A DNA stretch of 64,000 bases from Undaria pinnatifida (Eukaryota > Sar > Phaeophyceae > Laminariales > Alariaceae): the NCBI GenBank assembly GCA_012845835.1, contig JABAKD010000022.1, forward strand, positions 8,063,625 to 8,127,624. Reading direction: 5' to 3'. The notes under the pieces were generated by a model. The model did not search any database, had not been told where the DNA came from, and worked only from the letters and a program-made list of their open reading frames with translations. A program made the translations under genes and the position numbers. Below, in pieces: positions 1 through 13,600 of this stretch. How positions within the stretch are numbered: position 1 is the first letter of the stretch; every line of letters begins with the position of its first letter.

Positions 1-1515
1 TTTAACCTAGTGCTACACCGCTATATATATGTATTATGTCGTAGGACGCATCCTGGACTTCACGTTTAGTAGTAAGATACAGAGGTGGTAGCGCTTTTCG
101 GTCAGACGTTTTTTCTGGCTGACGAGGAGATCCTCTCGGAAGGAAGTACGACCGAACATTCGTTGGAAGAACTAAGACAGTTTTTTTTCCTCTTTACCTG
201 ATGCCGTGGGGTTGCTCCTTGTCGTTTTTCTTTTTTTTCTCAAAAACAATTGTTGTGCAAGGTATACTTCGAAGTAGTATAGAGCGCCTCCAGTGACACA
301 CTTCCGAAAATTGGGGTGAGCACACCCCTAACGTGGGACACGTCGGGTGGCGGGGTACACAGCTCATCAACTAGCTGCGGACTTTAGTTCTTGTCTCGAT
401 AAACACCACACACTCCGGTCACCAAAAACGAGAGTCTGGATATCGCAGGCGCAGAACTGAAAGCTTTTACGGTATGGAACTAGCTGCAATATTCTGATAA
501 AACTAGCCAACTAAATACCTAGCAGGTGACTTAAATTGTCTTTTCAATCCCAGGGGCGGGCACCGCGCTGAGGGCGCACTCAGTGCGGAGCTTATCCGGG
601 GCGAGGACCACCTGTCTGGGGGGCAGGAGGCCCTATCCAACCCACTACTTGCATTGAATGATCGACGGTAGCGTAAAAAATAATACCTTGTAGTATAGTC
701 AACCAGCTCACAGTCTTAATGGTTAAGCAGTTCCAGAAAGACGCTCTCCTCCGTCACGTGTCGTGTGGTTTGTTGATCACTTGAGCTTGAATGCTTGCGG
801 TGCACCCTTGTCGCTGTTGTTTTTTTTCGCTGCCGAAGAGACGTTTATTCGTCCCCCTCGGAATTTTCTGACGACAAGTAGTTTTTTGTGGGTGCGCCTT
901 CCGTCTTGTTTTCTGGGCTCATATACGTGTGTTCTTGGTATCTACGTGTACTCTTTTTCCCGTACGCTTTTTGGCTTGAGCTAGGTACTAATCTGTCGTG
1001 CTGTTCGTGTGCAGGAATCGCCACGGCAAGCTCCCGCCAGTTGATGTTTGTACGTTGAGAACGGTCCTTTTTTCTCTGGGGTCCGCACCGAATGTGGAAT
1101 GTGGTACGCGCCATTGCTCTGAAAAACAACGATTCTGTAAATGATTTTTATGAGTGATCAGGGTTGAACCTGATGCTGCACACTTTCGGGTGGCCAAACG
1201 CAAGAACAGTAACGGAGATAGCCGTTGCGTCTCACGCGAATGGATCAAGCACCGACGGCAAAATACGACTCTGTCACGCCAAAACGAACGCTCTTTGCTC
1301 CTAGCACACACGACTCGCCGAGCACCTCACGGCGCTTCGGGGTTGGTGCAAGAAGCGACGGCCTGGTCGGTAGAAAACTAGACGTGCTCCATTTCGGTAT
1401 TGTAGGTTTGGGAGAATCTACGATCCTAAGGACAATGGCCATGCCTTGTATGATCTCAACCTTCAACCCCCCCCATCCCCCCGCCCAACATTTTGTTTCT
1501 TTGGTACGCAACCAG
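1..1515. other. no gene recognised; 5' flank or intron of the DM10 gene
   Basis: No reading frame here looks like a conserved protein. The first DM10 exon at 1516 opens in phase 2, so an upstream coding exon must exist. I could not find one here with the expected Phe-Tyr/Phe-Ala ending and a donor, so it may lie before the window. The stretch holds a decayed copy of a dispersed repeat near 1,285-1,450. The rest is unassigned. Confidence 0.5.
1285..1450 (+). repeat. dispersed repeat family R4, decayed copy
   Basis: It shares GCCGAGCACCTCACGGCGC and a following GACGTGCTCC block with better copies at 11,205, 20,925 and 50,908. It lies just upstream of the first DM10 exon. Confidence 0.5.
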
Positions 1516-1622
1516 GTGGGATGATACAGCCCGTGCCGAGGGTAGGATGCACCGGTACATCCTGCATTTCTTCCTCGAGGACGGGACAGTGGAGATGCGG
1601 GAGCTCGCCGACGCCGGAGGGG
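1516..1622 (+). CDS. DM10 gene exon 1 (first in window)
   Basis: A pyrimidine-rich tract ending ACCAG precedes the exon and GTGAGA follows it. It opens in phase 2 and closes in phase 1. It encodes the WDD start and the beta-rich core with the DGTVEM segment typical of DM10 domains of EFHC proteins. Confidence 0.75.
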
Positions 1623-4600
1623 GTGAGATTAATCCACTAAAAAAACGTACACACATATTTTCAGCACGTCATTATCTGCGGTACCTGGGTCAACGTAGAC
1701 TTATCCACGCTATGGTGCTAACGCAAGGAGATAAGCTGCTACGAATTACATTCAGTGTAGTGTGGGGGGGGAGGAAGATAAAACTAATTCGCGCTGAATC
1801 AAAGCATTCCTTTTTTTTCACACGTTCGAGGGAGACAATGTGCTTGTGGGTAATACGAGAGAGTCAGCCCGGCAGAGGTGACCCATTTCTTCTTTTTTTT
1901 CCGCTGGGGTTCTTCGTTATGGGAGGACCTCGATTCTGATTAAAGTCAAAGTGCACTCCGATTGAAAAATCTCATGGCCTAGGTACACACACGCGAAAAA
2001 AATATATATCAGGCTCCCGAAACAAGAATGACAGACTTTTCCCGACGGTTTTGGAGTTAAGGAGCTCCGTCAATTCGGATTTTTTTTTGCGAAACAAGAC
2101 GCATGCCGCAGTAGCGGTGGGCCTGACGTTCTCTGAGGCTGCTGACTTGAACAGCTCTTAACCTCCACAAAAATATGATTTTGACGATAGAAAAACGTTG
2201 TAAAACCGATGCCAGTCCCGTGGCCTACTTCTTGCACGAGGCACCTGACGACACGAAAGCAAGAATGGTATTCTACAGATATCGCGGCGTTTTTGGCCGG
2301 TAATCGTTACATTTGACGTGGCACGCGTCAAACAGCACTACTCCTGACGTCTGACGACGCATGCTATTAATAGAGTAGGAGCGCACCGAATTGTATCCCT
2401 GGCTCCTCACCTACGGAGCTCTGTTTTTGTCACGTGTTTCAAAAACTTAAATCTTCGGGGAACAAAAAGGAAAAGTGCCAAAAAAATCCGATGAACAACT
2501 ACTGTAGTCCCATGGCCGCTTCGGCCGACTTAATTAATCAACCGCATGGAACTAGACCAGGACGTGTTCGACTACCCAACCGCATGGACTTGGACCAGGA
2601 CATGGAATTAAGCTATATGGGATTGTGCGTGATTGTTGTTTGTAGCATCAAGTAGCAGCACCACAACACAAGCACTAGTTGAACCGTAGCTTGTATGATG
2701 CGAGAGCAGAGTGTTTAACTACCCAACCGCATGGACTTAGACCAGGACATGGAATAAAGCTAAACGGGAGAGTGCGTGGTTGTCGGTTACAGCATCAAAT
2801 AGCAGCACCACAAAACAAGCAGAAGTTGAACCGTAGCTTGTATGATGCGAGAGCAGAGTACAGCACAGACGTATCCACTAGCACTATTAATAGTGCTGTA
2901 CTGGTTGTTTGGTTGAACTGTCAGTTACGTGTCACTCTACTGGTGGTGCCGGTGCTTGCACTGCTCTACAAGCGGTGCCGGTAGGCGTACAGCTGTGTGC
3001 GTTTTGATGTGCAGTCTCGCCCTTGGTTTGTCCCAGGTTAGGTTGTGCCGAGCTTTTGGTGGGATCATGCAGATAGCGCCGACTCGGGCACTATTGGAGA
3101 ACCATTGAACATTACGCTGTACGTTTGACACGAAGAGCTGAAAAATAGAGCGGCAAGTCAGCCTTGCGTCAGTTTAGATGTCGGGCTGTTTCCGAAGAGC
3201 TGGGCTGTTCGAACGACCTGAGAACCTGAAATCCTAATGAGGGTTATAGTATAGACTATTCTTCATATTTATTAAGCCCCGCCAATCAAACACGCCTCGG
3301 CCGAAAAATGCTACCCCTGTCGTCGCACGTTTCTCATGGAGATGTACCCGGGTATCTACCCGGGTATAATCTACATGACCAGGTTTAGTACCCTAGTACT
3401 CCAGAGAGTATGCCCAGTAACCCTTGTATCTCTACCCGAGTATGACCAACATAGTAAGCAGGTTTTTGTTCCGGGGGGGTACCCGAGAGTTTATGCTTGA
3501 GTACCATACTAAACGCACCACTGAAAAATATTTTTTACATACTCCGACGCACACGTAAACAACGGCAGCATGGAGTAGTAAAGGTGGTCGCCGGTAGGGA
3601 CAGCTCGCGCTGTCGCTGCCACGGGAACCGAAGGACACTACGCCAGCTAGCGCTGAATTGCGAATACAATTGAGTTAAAACGACCCACCACATGCATGAA
3701 GAATCGTGGGAGTGTGGTGAGCTTAGACTTTAATTTTCCCCATTTGCCGGAGGAGAAAAAAAAAAGTTGAGAAAAAAATCTGCATTGCAATCTCCCATGC
3801 GCTGCGCGGAACAGGCCACCACTTCGAAGGTCGCTTTCCGGTCATGATCCGCAGACAAAAAATCTTCAAAGGAGGGAGATCAAAAAGCCTCAGCGTCGAC
3901 AGTATCGGCGCAGATCGCGTCACCCCGAGATCTGCGAGAACCGCAGCTAGCGGTGTCCGCACCGCCGAGGACCCTCGCGGAGGGGACGCCGAACAGCCGC
4001 TGACCCCGCAAGACATGGTCATCGGGAAGACGTTGGTGCTGATGAAGCGATCGATGACCGTCTGCGGTTGGGACGAGGCTGCGCATGTGTGGTGGGAGAA
4101 TGCTACTGGTGAGATAGGCCTGCGGCGTGGTGGTGATTATCCTTACGTTGGTACTGTATACCTGGTGTAAACGCGCAATTTTTTTGGGACGATTATCCTA
4201 TGGTATGGTCCTCCGCAACACGTACTTCTTGTTAATAACCAGTGTTTGTACTGGTGAAGCGATCGATCGTGGTTTGCGGTTGGGACGAGGCTGTGCACGT
4301 GTGGTGGGAGAATTCTACTGGTCAGAAACCCGCGGCTAGCGGGTGACTGGGGAAAGGGGATGTTTCAAAGGTGTGCTTAAGTGGTGTTGATTGTTAGGGT
4401 AGGGTGGGGTAGGGTATAGGGTAGGGTAGGGTAGGGTAGGGTAGGGCAGGGTAGGGTAGGGTAGGGTGGGGTAAGGTAGGGGAGGGGAGGGGAGGATAGG
4501 GCAGGGAAGGGAAGGGGAGGGGAGGGAAGGGGAGAGTAAGGCAGGGTAAAGGGTAGGGTAGAGTTGGGTAGGGTTGGGTAGGGCAGGGTATAGGGTAGGG

Positions 4601-7600
4601 TAGGGTAGGGGAAGGGTAGGTAGGGTAGGGTAGGGTAGGGTAGGGTAGGGTAGGGTAGGGTAGGGTAGGGTAGGTTACGGTAGGGTAGGGTAGTGTAGGG
4701 TAAGGCAGGGTAGGGTAGGGTAGGGTAGGGTAGCGTAGGGTAGGGTAGGTTCGGGTAGGGTAGAGCAGGGTAGGATGGGGCAGGGTGGGACAGCGTGCGG
4801 AAATCGTGTTTGTAGCCGTGTATTTACCCGAGTATGACCAACATACCGGTGGTCAGATTTGGTACCCAGAAACCCCAGAGTACATATCTCGCACCCTACA
4901 AAACACGCCTTTGGATGTTTCGCCCGTGCGATAAACGAACGAATTCATGATTGAGCACAGGACAAGGGACCATTGACTTTCTACGCCAGCGAAGACATGA
5001 GAGAAGGGGGAAGGGTGAAACGATACAGGGAGGGAACGTTTACGTCGGTTTTTAAGAGGGTCGTTGCACAACAACGCTACGTGTTGTCGCTGTTCCTAGT
5101 CAACCTAAATCTTGCGAATACCTACACGGCTATAGATAGATGGGCGACCCTTGGTGCGTGCAGTGCACCACGGGCCGGAGGGGATGTTGCAGCTTCCGCA
5201 CCGCGAACCGTAGGAGAGGTGCGGCTCTCCGCCAAGAACCCTGGCCGCCGGACGGCCGCCTGAGGTCGCTGCCCGCGTAGTTCCCGCCGGAGGCAAAACT
5301 TTGGACGCATAGGCGTAAATGTGCTCAATGTGCGCGTCTTACCCACTTTTGTCCCCTCTACTGGTGGTAGGCATGAATATATCGTATCCTTTGTACTATT
5401 GCTCACTCCCGGATCCACCTGCACCTGAACTAGGCTAGATAGCACTGGGTAAGATAGAGCGAATCGTTTCCGGCAAAAAAGGTATAGTGATCTTCGTGCC
5501 ACCGTCTCGTACGATGTACGCATACGAGGAACCATGGCCTCAGGCCTGCATGCCAAAACCTTCACGGTACCCTGTGGGCTGAGCGCTAGCTCTGTGGTTA
5601 TGGTGTATCTCTCGACCCAAAATACATGTATTAATCGCTCTTTACGCACGATACTGCTGCACGCACGTGTGCATACACGTCCTGAACGAAAAAATAGGGA
5701 CGAGCATGCGTGGACGGCAAACAGACATGGAAGAATTCCAGCGTTGCGTGCGCCCGTCAAGGTCTCAGCCTCAACGGCCCAACAAGACCAAATCTTCTTT
5801 CTGCGAGGGACCACCGCAACGGCCAGGAACGGCACGAGGAAGGTTCTTCAAGGTGACCAAAACATTTGCCTTTCGTTTCAGCCAGGAGAAATCGTGCGCG
5901 GAAAGCATCTTGCTTAGAGAATGAAAAAACTTTTTGGATACTGTTTTTTCATCACGGGATGAAAAAGTTTTTTCTTTTACGCCCTCTTGTTGGAAAAATG
6001 CAAAATATGTTTTGCAAGGCCCAGTATGGGTAGGTGATTGGTTACCTTTTTGTATAGATGTTCAGCGGACGAATACCCTCTAATACCTTAACAAAAGGTC
6101 GCTTCCCGAATAAGAGACCTTATAATTGTGATACATACCTAGTACCTGACACGTAAAGATAGTTTCGAAGCTCCTCGGGGAGGATTCGGCGTACTCTGCA
6201 CGCTTGAGTGAAGGAGTGATCCTTGCGACCATTCGAAGACGGTTTTGTTGGGTTCATCGTTGGTTTGACGACAGTTTCGTTGTTTTCACCGGCGGAACCG
6301 CGGGATCTTAAGGCAACGCCTCTGACATGACCGCGGGGCGTCCTGTTTGTTGGTATATCGGCGATCGCGTCGGTGAAAAAACTTCGTCTATTAATATCAT
6401 CCCTCCGCGTTTCCTTTATTTTTCAGATAACTAATATCGGGCTTCGAAAGCCTGTCCGCCCCCGGTTTTCAATATTTTGGCAGCGGTCAACGCAGCGGTT
6501 TTATCGACGGTTATTATTGACATCGTTTTATTTTGCGACACCTTTGCCGTAGCTCGCACGTACCCTGGCCCTTCAAACACTCTCTTTGCTTGCTGTACGC
6601 CACACACGCTCTCTGTCGCTCTTCTTCCGTTACTGCTCTCACTCCGTTACTGTCGCACCTCCCTTCCGTCGCTCTCCCGTTGCTCTTCAACCGGCAACAA
6701 TAACAAATCCGACCAACTGCCCACCCAACCAATCGATCAACCATTTGATCGGATATCCGAATGGTCGCTGAACGGAACGACCGGCCGAACGATCGACCAG
6801 GCATCCGAGAACACGGGGAAGACTCTACGGTTTTTGGCAAAGGCGACATCCGACACACAGGTAAAGACAGAAATTTTCATTGCTTTTTCGAAACGTCAGA
6901 GACAGACCGCATATGACAAGGGTATAACACACCCCACTTTGAATACCAAACCCCCAGAGTATGCCGCCCGGTTGGAAACTATTCTGAAATCCTAAACGAC
7001 CACCCGATTTATCACCCGGGGTACGGCGTATACCACACCCCCTGAAGTTAATTTAGCATTATCAGTATTCATTGTAACAACCCAAACTTTTCACCTGTGC
7101 ACCATCAACAAAATGGGGACAACATAGCAGCAGTAGCACACCAGGTGCGTGAGAGCACCGCGGCACCGGGTGACCGGCATTATGGAGGTGGAGGAGGTGT
7201 AGAGTCCATGTGAAGATGTGATCCATCACAGCTCGTAAAACGAGTCTGCGGTCACGACGACTGCTGGAAACTTCAGGCTCGATCACGTCTTCGTTCACCT
7301 TTGTGCGCGAACCACGTCGGTGCCTCTGGTGTTGAGGCTTTCGCAGCGAAGCCCGTCGACAAGCCAGTCACGGCGTCTGCTCCTGAGGCGCACACAACAT
7401 TACAGTTTACCACCCAGGTGGAACATGATCTGAAATCCTAGAAGACCACCTGCTTTTATCTCCCGGAGTACGGTGTGTACCACACCCCCACACTATACCA
7501 CCCCGGATGGTAAAAGTCCGAAACCCGAAATATTATCACCGGGTGTGTTATACTCTGCCACATACGGTACACGCCAGATGCAGGCTACCTTCGGGGTAAC

Positions 7601-10600
7601 ACTGATTTTTTTTCGGGCTCCTCAGTTGGAGAGCTGGGTACCTCGCCCAAAGCCTGACTTTACAAAAAAAACGCATGATTAACTCGAAGAAGCATCATCA
7701 TCAGACAAGAGTAGATGCTGCGTTCGGGTGGGCCACCTGGCCCAATCAACGTACGGGACGCCCGAAAAAACCCTGAGCTTGGAACGGACCGCTTGTGTTA
7801 GTCGGCGGCTAGACGTTCGTCGCGATAGGAGCGCATTCATCAGGGGGTGGATAAGTCGAGGGGGGGAAAGGCGTTGGTTTGGAGCTTCTGCGATTTAGCA
7901 CGCACACTTTTTTTTTAATTATTGGGCTGGTAGACACCTTTTGGGGCAGGCTAAGCCTCTCTGAAGGAACACTGTAACACCCGGATGGAAGTCCAATTGT
8001 ATTACGTAGGCAGTTCATTTGTTGAGGATCCGTGCCAACTATTGACGGTTTGGGCAACGCCGACAGGGACAGCCCACGCAGTCATTGCAACGGGAACCGA
8101 AGGATACGCCAGCCACCGCTGGGTTTGGCAACACAATTGAATTAAATGGACACAGGACATGTATGAAAACACGTGGAAGTGTGGTGAGGAGCTTTAAGCA
8201 TTACTTTTCTCTGGCTGGAACATGAAAACAACAAGAAAAAAAAAAAATGGCCTAAACGTGCTGCTCCTATCGCAGCGCACTTTTGCCACTTTTGGTGAGT
8301 AAACCCAGGCTGAAAATACTCGCTGGGCTCCGTTCTCCGGAGTGCACGCCTTCACTTGTCGGTGAACGCCGGGGGCCTGAACGCTTTTTCGCCCTTAGTG
8401 GCTTTGTTATTTGTTGATATGTTTGCCGTCGGACAATGTGTAGCGTTAGTGTCAATCATCGCAGAACACGACAAGCACAAATATATTAAAGACCACTTCA
8501 AAAGCGACACAGTAGGTATCTGGCGGGGAGTGTGTAGGTCCTCTTCGCGAACATCAGCAGCATTGTACTGCCTGCTAGGTGAGTCAGAAACTCTCATGCA
8601 TCGCGGCATTCTGCAGATCAAACTGTAAGCAACGCGCCGTGCACCAAAACCAATTAGCGCCTTCGACACGCCAGAATGAGGCAGACTGAAAACAACCGTC
8701 GGGTCCGGCGTCCATGCGACTGATCTAGTGATTCTCTTTACAATATTGTAATGTACATATCTATCTCATAGTTTTCGACGACAGACTCGTTTCTGTCTAG
8801 GATGTCGATGGGGGGATACTTTTTTTAACGCGAAGAACACATACGGTGTAGGGGCGTTGCCACACTCAGCCGCAGTCCGAAACGCCCACCCTCTCGCGTT
8901 GGTTACCCCCCTAAAATGTTTCTAACATATGTTCTCCGTTGCGCGGCCCTCGGTGAAAAACGACTGCTTGTACCCCTCTGTGCGCTTCAACGACCGGGTG
9001 CGCTGCTGTTGTGCCTCCCTATTTCGCTACTGCTGCTGCTGCCACAACGAGCAGACCCCTTCTACCCGCGCTAACGTGTTCATAATCCGCTTTTACCCGG
9101 AGGACGACACCCTCTCGGTCTACACGAGGTATGATGCGCTGCAGGGGTGGGGGTATGATCACAGAGAGCTCGATATAAGAGAAATACCTATCTAGGAGGG
9201 GTCAAGTGGCTTGACACGGGGTATGCTAAACGCTATCAAATAGCGCCCGTTCCAATTGAAAATATATCAATATGGCCTGGCACGGGCATACCTAAAAGCT
9301 ACGGAATACCCCTTCCGATGTTTCAAGAGAAGCCCCGGTTTAAGAGACTTCTACCTGGCTTGGCACAGAGTCATCCGACCGTAAGGGTTGCACTTTTTGG
9401 GACATATGGCCGATTGCTAACTTCAAGGGCTTTCCAGTAGTGAAGGCGTTATAAGGAGCTCTGTACCTCTTCTAAAAACCGATTTTGAGCAAGCTTAAGC
9501 GTAGTAATCCCGATGAACGGACCCGTGGCCCAGACACACAGAAGAGTCGTCCCACGGTAGGTAAGGGTTGCAGTTGTTGGATTAAAATATAATGTACCTG
9601 TCCGGTTGAGCTCCTCAAGCGAGGAACTACAGCAGCGGTTAGTCATTAGTCAAGTAATTTCACGAGTAATTTTTTTTTTCAGATCTAAGGCATAGAAGCT
9701 TGGTCGGGTTGTGCGAACGAATGCCTTCGAAGTCATGTATAGGCGGGCGGGTGAGATATTGAGCTCCTTCATGTTAGGAGCTCAGAAAGTTCTTAAAAGC
9801 TGCTGCACCCCTAGCGTGGGATGACTCCACACCCCTCTCTTATACCTCACCCCCCCCCTCCCCCCCCCTGTAGCCTAACCCGTTTGAGACCTTAGAAGGG
9901 GAAAAAGTGTCGAAACAATGCGACGATCACGACAAAAGCTACGACAGAGGGTGCACTTTTTTTTTTTGCCTTAATCTGAGGGTGTTTGGTCACTTACTTG
10001 AGAAGCTCTATACCTTGCCCAAACAGCGATTTTTGCGAGAAACGAGAGTGCAAAACCCGACGAACTAAAAATTCCCCATGGTCTATCCATAGGTATACAC
10101 TAAATTTATCGTTTGTTGCATAATCAAAATCGTCCGGAATCCCCGACGATTTTGCTGGGTGAAGAAGCTCCCCGTCATTCACAAAACCAAAATGCTGTTG
10201 TCAAGAATTGCCACCTCTATTGTTGTGGCATGCGTCCATAGGGTCACCCGAGACGCGTGCTACGACCGCGGTTCACCACTTTTCTTCTGTAGGTTCCTCA
10301 ATTTTGGGGAGCTTAAGACCTCTCCCGAAAAACTGATTTGGAGAGAAATAAAAACCGCTCGTACCGGATAAAAACTCACCTTTCCCGAAAAACTGATTTG
10401 GAGAAAAACAAAAACCGCTCGTACCGGATAAAAACTCCTCTCTCCCGAAAACCGATTTGGAGAGAAATAAAAACCGCTCGTACCGGATAAAAACTCCCAT
10501 GGCCTAGGTACACCACGGGAATCACGTAAAAACAAAATGGCCTATTATTTATTTTTTTTTCCGACGATTTTGGGTTAAGGAGTGTCTTAAGTCATTCAGA

Positions 10601-13600
10601 AAACAAAACTGACAAAAAAAAGGTATGCCTCTATCGTAGCAAGCGTCCCGAACCAGCCCCGAGTTGATGAGGCAGGGGAGGTATGTTAAATTTAGTAGAT
10701 GACTCGTACTAGGATAGTGATAGCCCTTTTCGGCCTACCGTATTTTCCGATTAATGGGGCTCCTTAGCCCAATATCGTCAGAATTTCATTTATTTTTGTT
10801 AATTGGTGTGGTATTTCCCCTCTTCTTCGTTGCGGCGCTGTCTGAACGAACGGCTCTTCGCCCGTCCTTCGGTCAGAAGGCATCCGGCGGACAGCAAGCA
10901 GTCTAAGACCAGAGCTTGTAGCACCCAAGCAGCCCTCGTGTGAGTGACCAGAGTGCAGTACAGAGCCAGAGGCTCCCCTTCATGGCCAAAGCCGTTGTCG
11001 GTTCTTCTAGGTCCACGCTGCCCATGTCTTAACTACACGATGCAATATTCTTCGAGTTAAGTCTAATAGGCTAGGGGGTTGTTTCATCGGGTAGCACTTA
11101 GAACTTTTTGCCTCAAAATCCGGGTTTGAGTGAGAAGTATGGGCTCCTCGTGCTGTTAGGAGCCTCAGAAAACGATGGTGCACTTCTAATAAATACATCA
11201 ATTCGAAGCTATCATCCGATATGCAAGAAAAGTACGCACAAGATGCGGACATCCGCCTCACGAGTGGTTCTTAGTAGGATGCAGCTCACCCTTCATGCGA
11301 CTCGCCGAACACCTCCTCACGGGTTCTCCACCCTTGGTGCACGCGATGCCTGCCAACTCAGTGAAAACCCGACGTGCTCCGTCCCGGCATTGTAGCAATG
11401 CGAGGGTCTATGATCATACGCCTAAAGGCTATGCATGCAATGAATCCCCCCCCCTCCTATCCAACCGTGTCCTGGGTCGCTGCCATGACCGCCACCGCCG
11501 TTCCCGCTCCCTCGCAGTCACAACTTGGGGAACAACTCGGGCGGCTTGCAAAAGGGAGTCTATCTCGCTCGGAGAGGCGACATGATAAACAAAGAGACCG
11601 GCGAGCCTTTCAAGGCGGGCGACTTCCACATAGGCTTCGTCGCCAGCCTGCCCAGCGTATCCCTCCAGGTAGGGGGATGGCGATAATGGTCGGACCAAGG
11701 CCACGTACAGCAGCAGGGGGGGAGGGGGGGTCCATTTTTTTTCGGTGTCGAGTGTATGCTACTCGCTCGAGTTGCTCTGCCCGACAAACGGTACGGTAGA
11801 GAGGGACGCCCTTAACTTTCTGAGGTCCGTCACTTGAGATAGCTCTATATGCCTGACACGACGAAAAAAAAATGCTTTTTGGGAAAGAAACGAAAGCGTA
11901 ACCCCCGAGGAGCAAATCCGATGGCCTGCGGGGGTAAAAAACGGTGTAAAACTGCTGCAAAAGCAAGAGCGGCGTTTTCGACGGTTTTGGGTTGAGCAAC
12001 TGTTAAGTAGCTCCCATCGCTCAGAATGTATTTGAATGCCAAGAAGCGCTACCCCTATCCTAAGGCGCGTCGAACCTCAACGGTGCTCAAACGCTCCACA
12101 GACAGATACACGAAACGGTAGAGTAAGATATTACTAAAGCGAAGGTATTGTGGTACAATACCTCCACGTTCACTACCGCGTTTGAGCCACCCGCACGGGT
12201 GAGTGACTCTGTACCTTACTTGGCAAAGTGCTTTTTGGAGGTTTGTTTGCCGCGGCGTAGCCTACCCATACCATTGCGGACTCGTATCGCAAACACTAAG
12301 AACAGCGCGAAAGCCTGAGACAGCAAAAGGAATAGGGGAGTCGAACTCGAGCGAGGGACCCCAAGCCAATTGAAAAAAAACGGGCCCCAAAGGTGACCTC
12401 CCTTTCCGAAGTTTTGGTACCATTAATGAAGCAGTAATCGGAGTAAATTATACAAGAAAACCGCGTGTAAGGAGCTTCTTATGCTGGCCCCGACCGATGG
12501 CCTCTCGCCTGCCACCGAGATCAGAGTAAACGACGAAGAAGCTGCGTATAAGAAGCACTGGTGGTTTGGGCACACATATAAGGTATTGAGGCTGGGGCCG
12601 ATATGCACGCTTGTTGTTGGAGAGCCCGTAGTGTACAGCGTACCCTGGATAAGCATTTTTTTATTGGAGGGCATGCAGTGCACAGCGTACCCTTTTACAA
12701 TGCTGGGTTGGGCTAAAATAAATCATGGAGACTGAGGCCTAAAATAAGCGTTTTTAGTTAGAGCGCCCGTTGTGCACGGCGTAACCTGTTCTACAACCAC
12801 ACGATATACCATACCATGTTTGCCTTTGTTCGTCACAAGGTCATCGTCATCGATGTTGACGACTTCAACCGGCACTTTCTGGTCCGGGCGAACCCTCCCC
12901 CCTCTGCTCAACGGTCGCAAGCGATGCCAATCTGGAAAAGCAGTAGCGTCACATACTTTAACGTCCTTTTGAGACTTGGAAATCCTAAAAAACCACGACC
13001 GGAACTCCCAGTTATTCAACGTAGCCTGGTCTGAAATCCCGCCGGGATACCCCACGCTTGCCTTGCTTCGCCGTGGACGTTGTTTTGACACATGAGATCC
13101 TGAAAAACACGCCCGGAATTCCCACTGCCTCCTCGGCATCAACATACTTGAACATCGATTTTTTGAGGCACCACATCCTGAAAAAAACACGGTCGGAACT
13201 CCCAATGCTAAAACGTACCCTTCTTTGCAACCAACCATGCAGAACCACCACATGGTTGCCTTGCCTTGCTGCAGGTGATCGACGTTGATGATTTTACCCG
13301 ACACTTTCTGGTCCGAGGGAATCCTCCCGCGTCCGGTAACCAGTGGCAGACGACGCCAATGTGGCAAAAACTCTTGAACCTCGCGATGGAGTCGTCGGGC
13401 GGACGTCGACAGGATTTACCAGTAGGGGGGTCCGGTGCTCACAACGAACATGATACTGATGCTCGTGCGCCACAAGGCTCACCGGGAAAGAGAGTCACAT
13501 TTTTCGGAAACGGACACAGTAACGGTAGAGGTGGTGCTCCTTTTACCGACGCCATTGATAACGCTTCAAAGGGCTCTTTCTCATGCGGTGACGCCGGCAA

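Larger units (their letters stand above)
1623..3814. other. DM10 gene intron 1
   Basis: 2.2 kb intron. It holds an R2 dispersed repeat (1,930-2,115), a 147-bp tandem duplication (2,520-2,866) and an R1 retroposon (3,499-3,775). Nothing else could be assigned. Confidence 0.6.
4060..13274. other. DM10 gene intron 2, very large
   Basis: 9.2 kb between two halves of one DM10 domain. It contains a copy of the exon 2 edge, a GGGTA satellite, an R1 copy, several R2 copies, an R4 copy, and a decayed copy of the exon 3 start. I found no other exon in 4,800-12,800. It remains possible that alternative exons are hidden here. Confidence 0.55.

Noticed and set aside
4054-4107. Exon 2 of the DM10 gene ending at the GTGAGA donor (4,108)
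   Set aside because: It gives a phase that cannot join exon 3 and breaks the DM10 ending. Kept only as a possible alternative site.
4395-4795. Chromosome end (telomere)
   Set aside because: The unit is GGGTA, not TTAGGG, and genes continue on both sides.
5122-5835. 237-codon minus-strand frame
   Set aside because: No recognisable domain, lies in an intron, and overlapping plus-strand frames are as open.
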